Below are positions 7,179 through 13,772 of a stretch of 19,510 nucleotides of DNA, in pieces. Under the pieces are notes generated by a model. That model ran no database searches. It worked only from the letters and a program-made list of their open reading frames with translations, and was not told the origin of the DNA. This DNA is from an uncultured Lachnospiraceae bacterium (lineage in GTDB: Bacteria; Bacillota; Clostridia; Lachnospirales; Lachnospiraceae). The position numbers and the translations under genes are program-made. Every line of letters begins with the position of its first letter. Positions within the stretch are counted from its first letter, which is position 1. Location of the stretch: contig CAJTMZ010000079.1 of the NCBI GenBank assembly GCA_910577445.1, positions 1 through 19,510 on the forward strand. Direction: 5' to 3'.

Positions 7179-7222
7179 CGAGTGTTCGAAACCTTCCACT
7201 CGTTAAAAAAATACTAAAGGAG
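7179..7222 (+). promoter_or_regulatory. preQ1 riboswitch (class I-like) controlling queT translation
   Basis: A short stem CGAGTG/CACTCG (7179-7184 with 7197-7202) closes a loop starting TTCGAAAC and containing CCTTC. It is followed by an A-rich tail (AAAAAAA, 7205-7211), then ACTAA and the Shine-Dalgarno AAAGGAG (7216-7222), nine bases before the ATG. This order matches the preQ1-I aptamer: small hairpin, GUUC at the loop start, AAAAAA tail with ACUAA. The loop CCTT (7192-7195) can pair with AAGG (7217-7220) of the ribosome binding site. Ligand binding would thus hide the site and shut off uptake. The gene behind it is a queuosine-precursor transporter, which supports the call. The exact preQ1 class is uncertain. 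Confidence 0.82.
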
Positions 7223-7231
7223 AACAGAAAA

Positions 7232-7732
7232 ATGAAAAGTAACAAATCAAACCACACTATGCTGCTTGTACAGGCGGCAATGATTGCGGCGCTTTACGTC
7301 GTACTCACCTACATCGCCAACGCCATGGGACTTGCCAGTTCGGCAATTCAAGTCCGCTTTTCGGAGGCGCTCACGATTCTTCCTTATTTTACCCCCGCTG
7401 CCATTCCGGGTCTTTTTGTGGGATGCCTTCTGTCCAATATTCTGACAGGCTGCGCAATCCCCGACATTATTTTCGGAAGCGCCGCCACCTTAATCGGCGC
7501 ACTTTTAACCCGCGTAATCCGCAGATACAAATGGCTCGCCCCGGTTCCTCCCGTTTTAGCCAACACGCTGATTGTTCCCTTTGTGCTGTTGTACGCTTAC
7601 GGAATACGGCCGTTATGGCTGTCCTTTATCACTGTGGGGATTGGTGAAATTATTTCCTGCGGCGTTCTGGGAATGCTGCTCTTATTCGTGCTTGAAAAAT
7701 ACCGGGGAAGGCTGTTTCCCGGCATGTACTGA
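7232..7732 (+). CDS. queT: QueT-type queuosine precursor transporter
   Basis: A 166-residue integral membrane protein of the QueT family (formerly DUF988), thought to be the substrate-binding membrane subunit (S component) of an ECF-type importer for the queuosine precursor preQ1 or related 7-deazaguanines. After a short polar N-terminus the sequence is almost entirely hydrophobic, with about five to six helices. The family-typical stretch SSAIQVRFSEALTILPYFTPAAIPGLFVGCLLSN is around residues 31-64, with DIIFGSAATLIGALLTR after it. The ATG at 7232 follows AAAGGAG at ideal spacing. The preQ1-like riboswitch in the leader and the family assignment support each other. No energising ECF ATPase or T subunit is in the window, so shared components encoded elsewhere are expected. 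A strong terminator follows directly. Confidence 0.93.
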   Translation: MKSNKSNHTMLLVQAAMIAALYVVLTYIANAMGLASSAIQVRFSEALTILPYFTPAAIPGLFVGCLLSNILTGCAIPDIIFGSAATLIGALLTRVIRRYKWLAPVPPVLANTLIVPFVLLYAYGIRPLWLSFITVGIGEIISCGVLGMLLLFVLEKYRGRLFPGMY

Positions 7733-7737
7733 TTCAA

Positions 7738-7776
7738 AAAGGGGCAAAGCCTGATACTCACTGGCTTTGCCCCTTT
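7738..7776. terminator. Bidirectional terminator shared by queT and the DUF4097 gene
   Basis: AAAGGGGCAAAGCC (7738-7751) pairs perfectly with GGCTTTGCCCCTTT (7763-7776) around an 11-base loop. T-rich tails follow on both strands. It sits between two convergent genes, 5 bases after queT and 4 bases after the stop of the minus-strand gene. Confidence 0.92.
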
Positions 7777-7780
7777 CTTA

Positions 7781-8827
7781 TTATCTGTATACAATGTTTA
7801 TGCTGCCGCTGCCTGTCTCGGCCCAAATTTCTATATCCGGATTTTGCCCCACGTCTCCCCTGGCGCTTTTTCCTTTTTTATCATAGGAAAGCGCATCGTC
7901 AAAGTCCGTGCTGATATTTCCGCTTCTCGTATCCCCGATGAAATGAAACTCTGTTTCTTCGGGCATCTCAAGTCTCACATTTCCGCTTCCGGCGGAAAGG
8001 CTTACGCCGCCTGACACTTCCTTTGCCTTAACCGTCACGTTTCCGCTGCCCACTTCGGCCTTTACGCTCCCTGTAAGTCCATCAATCTTGATATTTCCGC
8101 TTCCCGAATCGGCGTTCACGCCGCCTCTTAATTCTTTTCCGTCAATGTTTCCGCTCCCGGTTTCCATCGTCAGGCTTCCTGTTATTTCCTCCGCGTGAAC
8201 GTTCCCGCTTCCCGCATTGATGCTGATATTCTCTCCAGAAAGCGCCTCCGCCCTGATATTCCCGCTTCCGGCTTCCAGCAAAAATTCCTTTGCGCCGGCG
8301 CCGCACAGGCGGATATTACCGCTTCCTGCCTGGGCCGAAAAAGTTCCGTCCTCCCGGGTGCAATCCGTTTCCGAGGTGATATTGCCGCTTTTGGTTTCAA
8401 TAGAAAACTCCGCAAGGCTCCTCTCAGGAACATAGACCTCTATCCGCTCGCCTTCCCCCGCCCAAAAACCGAAAAGGATAAAATTGCGGCTTCTTCCGCC
8501 TCTTATCACCACTTCCCCGTCGCTGCCGTAAACGACCTCCGCCAGCCCTTTTTTGCTGTATAAATACTCCTTTACCGTAATAACATCGTCCCCTCCCGGA
8601 TAAACTTTTATATTCTTGCTTCCGTATTCCAACTTCAGTTTATCCGCCCTCTGGAGCGGAATTTCTATCGTATTGCGAAGTTTTGCCTTTCCTCCGAAAG
8701 AAAAGGTCAGAGGCATACCGGAATATCCCTCCTGCCCTCCCACTTTTACGCTCATCACGCAGATAAATCCCATACAGAAAAGAACGGCAAGCGCAGCGGC
8801 TATGAATGCAGGCATATTATTCTTCAT
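7781..8827 (-). CDS. DUF4097 family beta-repeat protein, membrane anchored
   Basis: A protein of about 348 residues with one N-terminal membrane helix (about residues 7-26, PAFIAAALAVLFCMGFICVM) and a long extracytoplasmic part. From about residue 145 onward it holds ten copies of an SGNI/SGNV-type motif (ETKSGNI, QAGSGNI, EAGSGNI, NAGSGNV and so on, ending ETGSGSI), mostly every 18-22 residues. This is the mark of DUF4097, predicted to fold as a right-handed beta-solenoid. The biochemical function is unknown. The frame is open further upstream, but I prefer the ATG at 8827, reached just before the end of the preceding gene and preceded by AGGAT; ATG 8839 is an alternative. It overlaps the XRE regulator gene by 11 bases and is translationally coupled to it. 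Such XRE-membrane/DUF4097 pairs are common in Firmicutes and are often suspected to respond to envelope stress (inference). Confidence 0.88.
   Translation of the reverse strand: MKNNMPAFIAAALAVLFCMGFICVMSVKVGGQEGYSGMPLTFSFGGKAKLRNTIEIPLQRADKLKLEYGSKNIKVYPGGDDVITVKEYLYSKKGLAEVVYGSDGEVVIRGGRSRNFILFGFWAGEGERIEVYVPERSLAEFSIETKSGNITSETDCTREDGTFSAQAGSGNIRLCGAGAKEFLLEAGSGNIRAEALSGENISINAGSGNVHAEEITGSLTMETGSGNIDGKELRGGVNADSGSGNIKIDGLTGSVKAEVGSGNVTVKAKEVSGGVSLSAGSGNVRLEMPEETEFHFIGDTRSGNISTDFDDALSYDKKGKSARGDVGQNPDIEIWAETGSGSINIVYR
7784..8404 (-). repeat. Coding tandem repeat (ten SGNI/V units)
   Basis: The DNA carries degenerate tandem copies of a roughly 60-base unit, seen on the forward strand as recurring TTTCCGCTTCC / TTCCCGCTTCC words. 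The repetition follows the protein motif and codon variation, so it reflects an old duplicated beta-solenoid rather than a recent satellite. Confidence 0.8.
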
Positions 8828-9539
8828 CTTCCCGCCCATCCTTTCCATCATAATAGGAGGAATCCTGACCGTATCGCCCATGTCTGCGTTTAAATGAACG
8901 TACACAGGAAACTGCCGAATGGTAAAGCGGAATCGTCAGAAAAATAATCCAGCCGGGATGCCAGGCGTTCCAGAAACAGCCTCCGCAAAGGTAAATAAGC
9001 GTAGCCAGTACCGGATATGCAAAACAATTGGCATTTTTTCTGTTAATTGCACATACAAGAGACGCCCATATGGGAATCAGTAAAAACAAAAGCCATCCCG
9101 GATGCCATGCGTTATATACAACTCCAATAATAAAGTACAAAATGGTGATAATTGTGCTTATGGGTATATAATGACCAAAATGTCCTTCCCGCTCCGTCTC
9201 ATCGCCTTCCCTGTCATTCCCCCTGTCCGCGCTTCCCATATCCGGTGAAAAGAAGTTTTCTCCGGCAGTATTTCTCATCTCCGGTATCAAAAACTCTTCC
9301 TTTGCAGCATCCCTTTCTTCCGGAATCGGAATTTCATCCTCTGTCCTTAAAAGTTCATCCAGCGATACATTATAAAGGCGCGCCAGCAAAATCAGATTGT
9401 CGGTGTCCGGAGACGCCTCAGCCCTCTCCCATTTACTGACCGCCTGCCTGCTGATTCCCAGCTTTGCGGCAAGCGCCTCCTGAGAAAGGTTGTTACTTTT
9501 TCTCAAATTAACCAATCGGTTCGCAATTTCAATATTCAT
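8817..9539 (-). CDS. XRE family regulator fused to a membrane domain
   Basis: A 240-residue protein with an N-terminal Cro/C1-type helix-turn-helix (residues 6-62, LVNLRKSNNLSQEALAAKLG then ISRQAVSKWERAEASPD). An acidic, charged linker spans about 66-122. A C-terminal half of about four membrane helices starts at residue 125. The membrane part contains an internal duplication: NAWHPGW occurs at 143-149 and again at 191-197, each flanked by hydrophobic segments. This suggests a membrane-tethered DNA-binding protein that could report envelope state to its promoter, probably together with the downstream overlapping DUF4097 protein. The ATG at 9539 is preceded by AGGAAAGGA. A TATAAT lies upstream at forward 9597-9602 but has no good -35 box, which fits a regulated promoter. 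The repressor target is unknown. Confidence 0.9.
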   Translation of the reverse strand: MNIEIANRLVNLRKSNNLSQEALAAKLGISRQAVSKWERAEASPDTDNLILLARLYNVSLDELLRTEDEIPIPEERDAAKEEFLIPEMRNTAGENFFSPDMGSADRGNDREGDETEREGHFGHYIPISTIITILYFIIGVVYNAWHPGWLLFLLIPIWASLVCAINRKNANCFAYPVLATLIYLCGGCFWNAWHPGWIIFLTIPLYHSAVSCVRSFKRRHGRYGQDSSYYDGKDGREDEE

Positions 9540-9647
9540 AATTTTTTCCTTTCCTCAAATCCTGATGCATCATAAAAAGTTTTTATTTTCAAGCAGATTA
9601 TATTGTTTTTCCCACTGGTTGCGCCACCAATTCTGGTTTGAGGAAGG

Positions 9648-9664
9648 GGCAACTATTGGTTGCC
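9648..9664. repeat. Short inverted repeat GGCAAC-TATTG-GTTGCC upstream of the XRE gene
   Basis: Six-base arms at 9648-9653 and 9659-9664 around a five-base spacer lie just after the stop of the 848-residue gene. Related TGGTT words recur at about 9615, 9634 and 9657. It lacks a T-run, so it is a poor terminator; it may be an operator for the neighbouring XRE regulator. Both readings are speculative. Confidence 0.3.
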
Positions 9665-9668
9665 GGCA

Positions 9669-12215
9669 CTAATTTCTCTTTCTCACATAGGTAATAAAGC
9701 GGTTTCCGTTCTGTTCAAACCACTCTCTGGAATCATTCATTCCCACCTTATAGACATAATTCCCGTCTTCCGCTTCCGGATTCATCACAACGGTGTTTAA
9801 TTCGTTAAAGCCGATAATCAGCACGGCGGAACCGTCCTGCAGCATTGCCAGAACCGGAATGTCCTGATTTACATAGTAAAGTACGGAGTCCAAAGAACAT
9901 CCTGTCAAATCAAGCACCTCCGCATCCGGCAGGTTTTCCTCCAGAATACTCAGCACGGACTCTCCCCGTTTGAGCATGTATTCCGCGTTTCTGATAATTC
10001 CTTCAAATTCCATCATCGTGTCAAGGCAGACTGCCAGGGAATTTTTTTCCTCCGTGATTCCGTCTCCCTGTATGGCCATAATCTGATTCCGGATGCTCCG
10101 GTTTCCTCTCATCCACACATAGCTGCCGTCTTCTCCCAGAACGACTCCCGATATGGCTTCCGCCTGATTAACCGCGCTGCGCTCGTCCGTATGAAGGCTT
10201 TCCAGTCCCGATTTTCCGTAAACGTAGTATCTGTTTTCCTTCTCATGCTCTTCCTCCGCAAGAATGATACTGCGTCCTCCCTCAAACAGAACCTCTCTGG
10301 GCGTAAGATATTTCATGGAAGCTTTGTCAATGGTTCCGCGCAAGGCTATCTGGGTCAGTTTTTCATAACTTTCAGTGATAACTCTCTCTATTGTATTGCG
10401 GCTCTCCGACTCGGTTTTTGAATTCATAATCTGGTCGTCTCTGATTTGGGTGTAAGTGCCGTCGTCATTTTTTTCCACTCTGGACAGATTAATCTGATTT
10501 CCGTTCACGATTCCTTCCGTGACATAAACATTCTCCTGCTGGTAATTCAGCAAAATCTGTTCCGTCTCGTTTTCTATCCTTACGCAATACATGGGAACGA
10601 TAAGATTTCCGGCATAGTCCCTGACAATGTCGCTCTCTCTGGCAATCCCGTAAATCAAATCCTCGCCCATAAATCCCACAGGCCCGATAACCTCTCCCGC
10701 ACCTGCGGTTATGCTCTTTTGTCTGCCTGTTGTCAGGTTCATCAATACCAGTTCTTTTCCCAGCCCCGGCTTCCCGTCTTTCTGCCATACCGCCATTTTA
10801 TTGCTGTCAGACACTCTGTAACTTCCCTCCGCAAGATGCTCGACCACAGCCGTACAACTTCTGTTCATTACATTTATGGCGTAAATCCTGTCCCGCCATT
10901 TCAGATAAAGCATACTTCCTCTGTTCAGGTACGCTAACTGTTCCACCTCCTGCATGAGAAGATACTGCGACTCCTGGCACGGGAGATACACCAGCTCCTC
11001 CACAGTATTGACACTGCTGTCATAATAGTAAAGCGACGTGCCCACTTCCCCTTCATGGCGTCCCCGGTTCATATAACCATATACAAGAAAGGTAACGTTT
11101 CCGCCCTCGTCCACATTCAATATTTTTATGCCATGCGCGCCGTACAGCGTCCTTCTGTCCTGATTTTCCTCATCATAAAAACCAAAGAGAAGCACCATTT
11201 TATTGTCCGTCACATTATACAAGTAAAGACGGTTCTCCACAACAAAGGCCAGATTGTTCCCTCCGTCGCTTTCCTCTAAGGGCACCTCTCCGCCCACAAT
11301 CCCCAGAAGAATTTTGTTATTCGCATACGCGTCGCTTTCCGCCCGGAAAATCTGATTCATGGTCCGCTCATAATCCAGAAGGAAAATCCTCTCCTCCGTA
11401 TGTCTGATTCTGTAAAACTCCCGTACCTTACAGTAATTCTTTTTCAGTCCCTCCATATAGGACACATAATATTCCACCCAAAAGCTTCCTGTCTGGCTCG
11501 CCAGCTCTTTAATTGTAATGTTAACTTCCGATTCCCTTGTAACATCCAAATCCCCCCAGGTCATCTGGCGGAAGCTGCTGTGAATATCCACGTGCCCATA
11601 GGACGTATTGTCTCCGTCCGCATTGGTTTCCATGTAAATAGTCAGCTCTCTGGCCGCTTCCCTGTCAAAGGTTTTCGCCGAAAAATTATCCACGAACTGA
11701 ATTTTTTCTTCGGCAAAATATTCCTCCGTGCTGACCACTCTGGTGTAATACCTTATTTCCTTTCCACCACCCACGGTCAGTACCAGCACCAGAAGGTATT
11801 CCTGATTCTGCTCAATCAAGTCCTTCAGCCCAAAAGATACGGAAATCTTATCCCCCGACTGCTCAAAATCCTCCACCTGCGTATTTTCCACAAGCCGCTC
11901 TCCGTCAGGACTTCTCACCTCAAAGGAAATACCGGAAACTTTCTGCCCGTAGGTGTCGATTTGCAGGCGAATCTTTCTCCCCTCCATAAGAGGCGTAATA
12001 CTCTCCCGCATCTGGCTCACTTCCATCGCCCTGGCATAGCCATGCATTTCATTGATAAGATATCCGTTATAATCAACCGTAACCACGGGATAAGTAGCCT
12101 CCCCCATCTCCATGGTCATGTCCGCATTTTCCTGATTCATCAATCTATTCGCCATAAACAGGGCCATAAAAAACACACAGGCTACTATGACTCCCTTGAT
12201 AACCGTCCTTTTCAT
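9669..12215 (-). CDS. Large membrane-anchored extracytoplasmic protein with degenerate C39-like C-terminus, function unknown
   Basis: I do not recognise a named family. The protein is about 848 residues. It begins with a Lys/Arg N-terminus and one membrane helix (about residues 5-22, IKGVIVACVFFMALFMAN), so the bulk should lie outside the cell. Residues roughly 50-280 look like immunoglobulin-like beta domains. The middle (about 290-690) has repeated beta-strand patterns such as LYLYNVTDNKMVLLFGF, ISLYYY-like and IYAINVMNRS, suggesting a beta-propeller. The end (about 704-848) resembles a C39-like cysteine peptidase fold, with LYYVNQDIPVLAMLQDGSAVLIIGFN then TVVMNP. The positions expected for catalytic Cys, His and Asp appear substituted (Ser796 and Asn812 in the His and Asp places). 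I start at the ATG at 12215 (MKRTVIKG) after GAGG; a GTG at 12257 is possible and adds 14 residues. It lies upstream of, and on the same strand as, the XRE/DUF4097 pair. Confidence 0.75.
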   Translation of the reverse strand: MKRTVIKGVIVACVFFMALFMANRLMNQENADMTMEMGEATYPVVTVDYNGYLINEMHGYARAMEVSQMRESITPLMEGRKIRLQIDTYGQKVSGISFEVRSPDGERLVENTQVEDFEQSGDKISVSFGLKDLIEQNQEYLLVLVLTVGGGKEIRYYTRVVSTEEYFAEEKIQFVDNFSAKTFDREAARELTIYMETNADGDNTSYGHVDIHSSFRQMTWGDLDVTRESEVNITIKELASQTGSFWVEYYVSYMEGLKKNYCKVREFYRIRHTEERIFLLDYERTMNQIFRAESDAYANNKILLGIVGGEVPLEESDGGNNLAFVVENRLYLYNVTDNKMVLLFGFYDEENQDRRTLYGAHGIKILNVDEGGNVTFLVYGYMNRGRHEGEVGTSLYYYDSSVNTVEELVYLPCQESQYLLMQEVEQLAYLNRGSMLYLKWRDRIYAINVMNRSCTAVVEHLAEGSYRVSDSNKMAVWQKDGKPGLGKELVLMNLTTGRQKSITAGAGEVIGPVGFMGEDLIYGIARESDIVRDYAGNLIVPMYCVRIENETEQILLNYQQENVYVTEGIVNGNQINLSRVEKNDDGTYTQIRDDQIMNSKTESESRNTIERVITESYEKLTQIALRGTIDKASMKYLTPREVLFEGGRSIILAEEEHEKENRYYVYGKSGLESLHTDERSAVNQAEAISGVVLGEDGSYVWMRGNRSIRNQIMAIQGDGITEEKNSLAVCLDTMMEFEGIIRNAEYMLKRGESVLSILEENLPDAEVLDLTGCSLDSVLYYVNQDIPVLAMLQDGSAVLIIGFNELNTVVMNPEAEDGNYVYKVGMNDSREWFEQNGNRFITYVRKRN

Positions 12216-12296
12216 AATTTCCTCATTTCCAGATTTATCTTTCATCAGATGCTTCACGGTAACGCACCTGCCTGTCCATCATATGCATATGTATCT

Positions 12297-12325
12297 ATTT
12301 TACTTATTATGGGGGAAAACCACAA
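12297..12325 (-). promoter_or_regulatory. Possible promoter of the 848-residue protein gene
   Basis: On the minus strand TTGTGG (forward 12320-12325) is 17 bases from TAAAAT (forward 12297-12302). The -10 matches 5 of 6 consensus bases and the -35 only about half, so this is a moderate candidate. Confidence 0.35.
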
Positions 12326-12341
12326 CCAAAAGTTTTGTAAA

Positions 12342-12517
12342 TTGGGGGATGTGGGGAAAGGACGCCCGGACGAGGGGGACTTCCTTCGTCGCCGCGCTCC
12401 CGCTCTATAAAAACGCAGCGGTACCAGGCTCGAAAATACCTCGCCAGGTGCTGGCGTTTTTATAAGGGCTCCTCAAGGATACGCCCCTCCCGTACCGCGT
12501 CCCCCCTTCTCCCCCAA
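12342..12517. repeat. Long imperfect palindromic intergenic element
   Basis: About 176 bases form one large inverted repeat. The outer arms begin TTGGGGGA (12342-12349) and end TCCCCCAA (12510-12517). GC-rich inner arms contain GGACGC / GCGTCC and TTCCTT / AAGGAT-like matches with bulges. The core is a perfect TATAAAAACGC (12406-12416) with GCGTTTTTATA (12454-12464). Inside this, ACCAGGC and GCCAGGT pair with one mismatch. The core reads into T5 on both strands, so it could act as a two-way terminator or attenuator. The symmetry and size also suit a dispersed palindromic repeat or a structured RNA. The rest of the gap between the divergent genes (12216-12617) holds only candidate promoters. 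Confidence 0.75.
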
Positions 12518-12556
12518 AAATATTAAAAAATAACATTCGAAAATTAATCCCCGCTC

Positions 12557-12585
12557 TAGGATATTTCCCCCGTATCGTGTATAAT
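12557..12585 (+). promoter_or_regulatory. Probable promoter of the receiver-alarmone synthetase gene
   Basis: A perfect TATAAT at 12580-12585 lies 33 bases before the start codon. Seventeen bases upstream is TAGGAT (12557-12562), a poor -35 match, so the promoter may be weak or need an activator. Confidence 0.5.
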
Positions 12586-12617
12586 AAAGATATTACAGCA
12601 TGAGAGGACGTCAGGAT

Positions 12618-13772
12618 ATGCAAAGGATACTGGTTGTAGATGACATGGCGACAAACCGTGAGCTGTTACGGGAAATACTGGAAGATGACTATAGCATTGA
12701 AACTGCGGAGAACGGGGAGAATGCTCTTATCAGGCTGGAGGAATACAGGGAAGAGCTGGCGGCGGTTCTTCTGGATTTACAGATGCCAGAACTGGACGGC
12801 TTTGCGGTGATTGACGCAATGAAAAAAAACGGATTGCTGAAAAAGATTCCCGTGCTGATTATCAGCAGCGAGCATGCCGTTCAGGTGGAAAGCCAATGTC
12901 TGGAACTGGGGGTTTCGGATTTTATCCATAAGCCCTTTGACGGTTCTATTGTCAGAAACAGAGTGAAAAACACGCTGGAGCTGTTTGCCTACAAAAACCG
13001 GCTGGAACAGACCGTGGAAAAGCAGAGAAAAACCTTAAGGCACCAGGACCGAATCATTCAGATACAGGCGGAACGGCTGAAAGAGGCGGAGCCATTTGAC
13101 AGACTGATGATGGAATACCGGTTTGCCATCATGGAGGTGGAGACAAGGCTGAAAGTGCTTAACGAGGAATTTTCCCGGGAATATAAGCGCAATCCCATTG
13201 AGTCCATAAGAAGCAGGCTGAAAACACCGGAAAGCATTTACGACAAGATGCGGAGAAAGGGCTATCCCATCACGGTAGAGAATATCAGGGAACAACTGAC
13301 CGACGTGGCGGGACTGCGGGTTATCTGCTCTTTTCCCGACGATATTTACCGCCTTGCGGAGCTTTTTACCAGACAGGGGGACATCCTTCTTCTGCGCAAA
13401 AAGGACTATATCAAAAACCCGAAGGATAACGGCTACAGAAGCCTTCATCTGATATTGGATGTTCCGATTTTCCTGTCCAACGAAAGGAAATACATGAAAG
13501 CGGAGATTCAGTTCCGCACCATTGCCATGGATTTCTGGGCAAGTCTGGAGCATAAGCTGAAGTATAAAAAAGATTTGGATAATGCGGAGAAAATCGCGGA
13601 GGAGCTGCGGGTCTGCGCGGATTCCATCGAAGCGCTGGATTATGAAATGCAGGAGCTTCGCGACAAGATTGACAGAAACGAGAAAAATTATGCAGCGTTT
13701 GATGCAGGATATCAAAACAGGCCAGTTTGGCCAGGTATATCTTCTTTACGGGGAGGAGGCTTATCTCCGTAA
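12618..13772 (+). CDS. Response-regulator receiver domain fused to a small (p)ppGpp synthetase
   Basis: A 384-residue two-part protein. Residues 1-120 are a CheY-like receiver: acidic pocket Asp8-Asp9 (ILVVDD), phosphoacceptor Asp53 in LLDLQMPELDG, Ser83 and Lys105 (HKPF). Residues about 120-158 form a charged coiled-coil linker. Residues about 160-345 match small alarmone synthetases of the YjbM/YwaC kind: NPIESIRSRLKTPESIYDKMRRKG, the metal-binding Asp229 in LTDVAGLRVIC, NGYRSLHL at 271-278, and Glu296 in AEIQFRTIAMDFWASLEHKL. There is no HD hydrolase, TGS or ACT domain. The likely reaction is transfer of pyrophosphate from ATP to GDP/GTP, gated by receiver phosphorylation (inference). No histidine kinase is in the window. 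I start at ATG 12618, preceded by GAGAGG; the ATG at 12600 has no ribosome binding site. The 3' end overlaps holA by 83 bases. Confidence 0.93.
   Translation: MQRILVVDDMATNRELLREILEDDYSIETAENGENALIRLEEYREELAAVLLDLQMPELDGFAVIDAMKKNGLLKKIPVLIISSEHAVQVESQCLELGVSDFIHKPFDGSIVRNRVKNTLELFAYKNRLEQTVEKQRKTLRHQDRIIQIQAERLKEAEPFDRLMMEYRFAIMEVETRLKVLNEEFSREYKRNPIESIRSRLKTPESIYDKMRRKGYPITVENIREQLTDVAGLRVICSFPDDIYRLAELFTRQGDILLLRKKDYIKNPKDNGYRSLHLILDVPIFLSNERKYMKAEIQFRTIAMDFWASLEHKLKYKKDLDNAEKIAEELRVCADSIEALDYEMQELRDKIDRNEKNYAAFDAGYQNRPVWPGISSLRGGGLSP

Noticed and set aside
7784..8404. CRISPR-like periodic DNA repeat
   Set aside because: The period comes from degenerate codons of the SGNI protein motif; copies are not identical and there are no unique spacers.
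11400..12410. Plus-strand open frame of 336 codons opposite the 848-residue protein gene
   Set aside because: The minus-strand frame has a membrane anchor, consistent domain-like structure and a ribosome binding site. The plus-strand product is His/Pro/Leu rich, typical of a shadow frame, and runs into the palindromic element.
12405..12623. Small minus-strand open frame running across the palindrome
   Set aside because: No ribosome binding site; its sequence is a by-product of the palindromic repeat and overlaps the promoter of the alarmone synthetase gene.
13582..13772. Frameshift joining the alarmone synthetase and holA
   Set aside because: Both proteins have their expected conserved ends and HolA has its own start at the right place, so an overlap explains the data without a sequence error.
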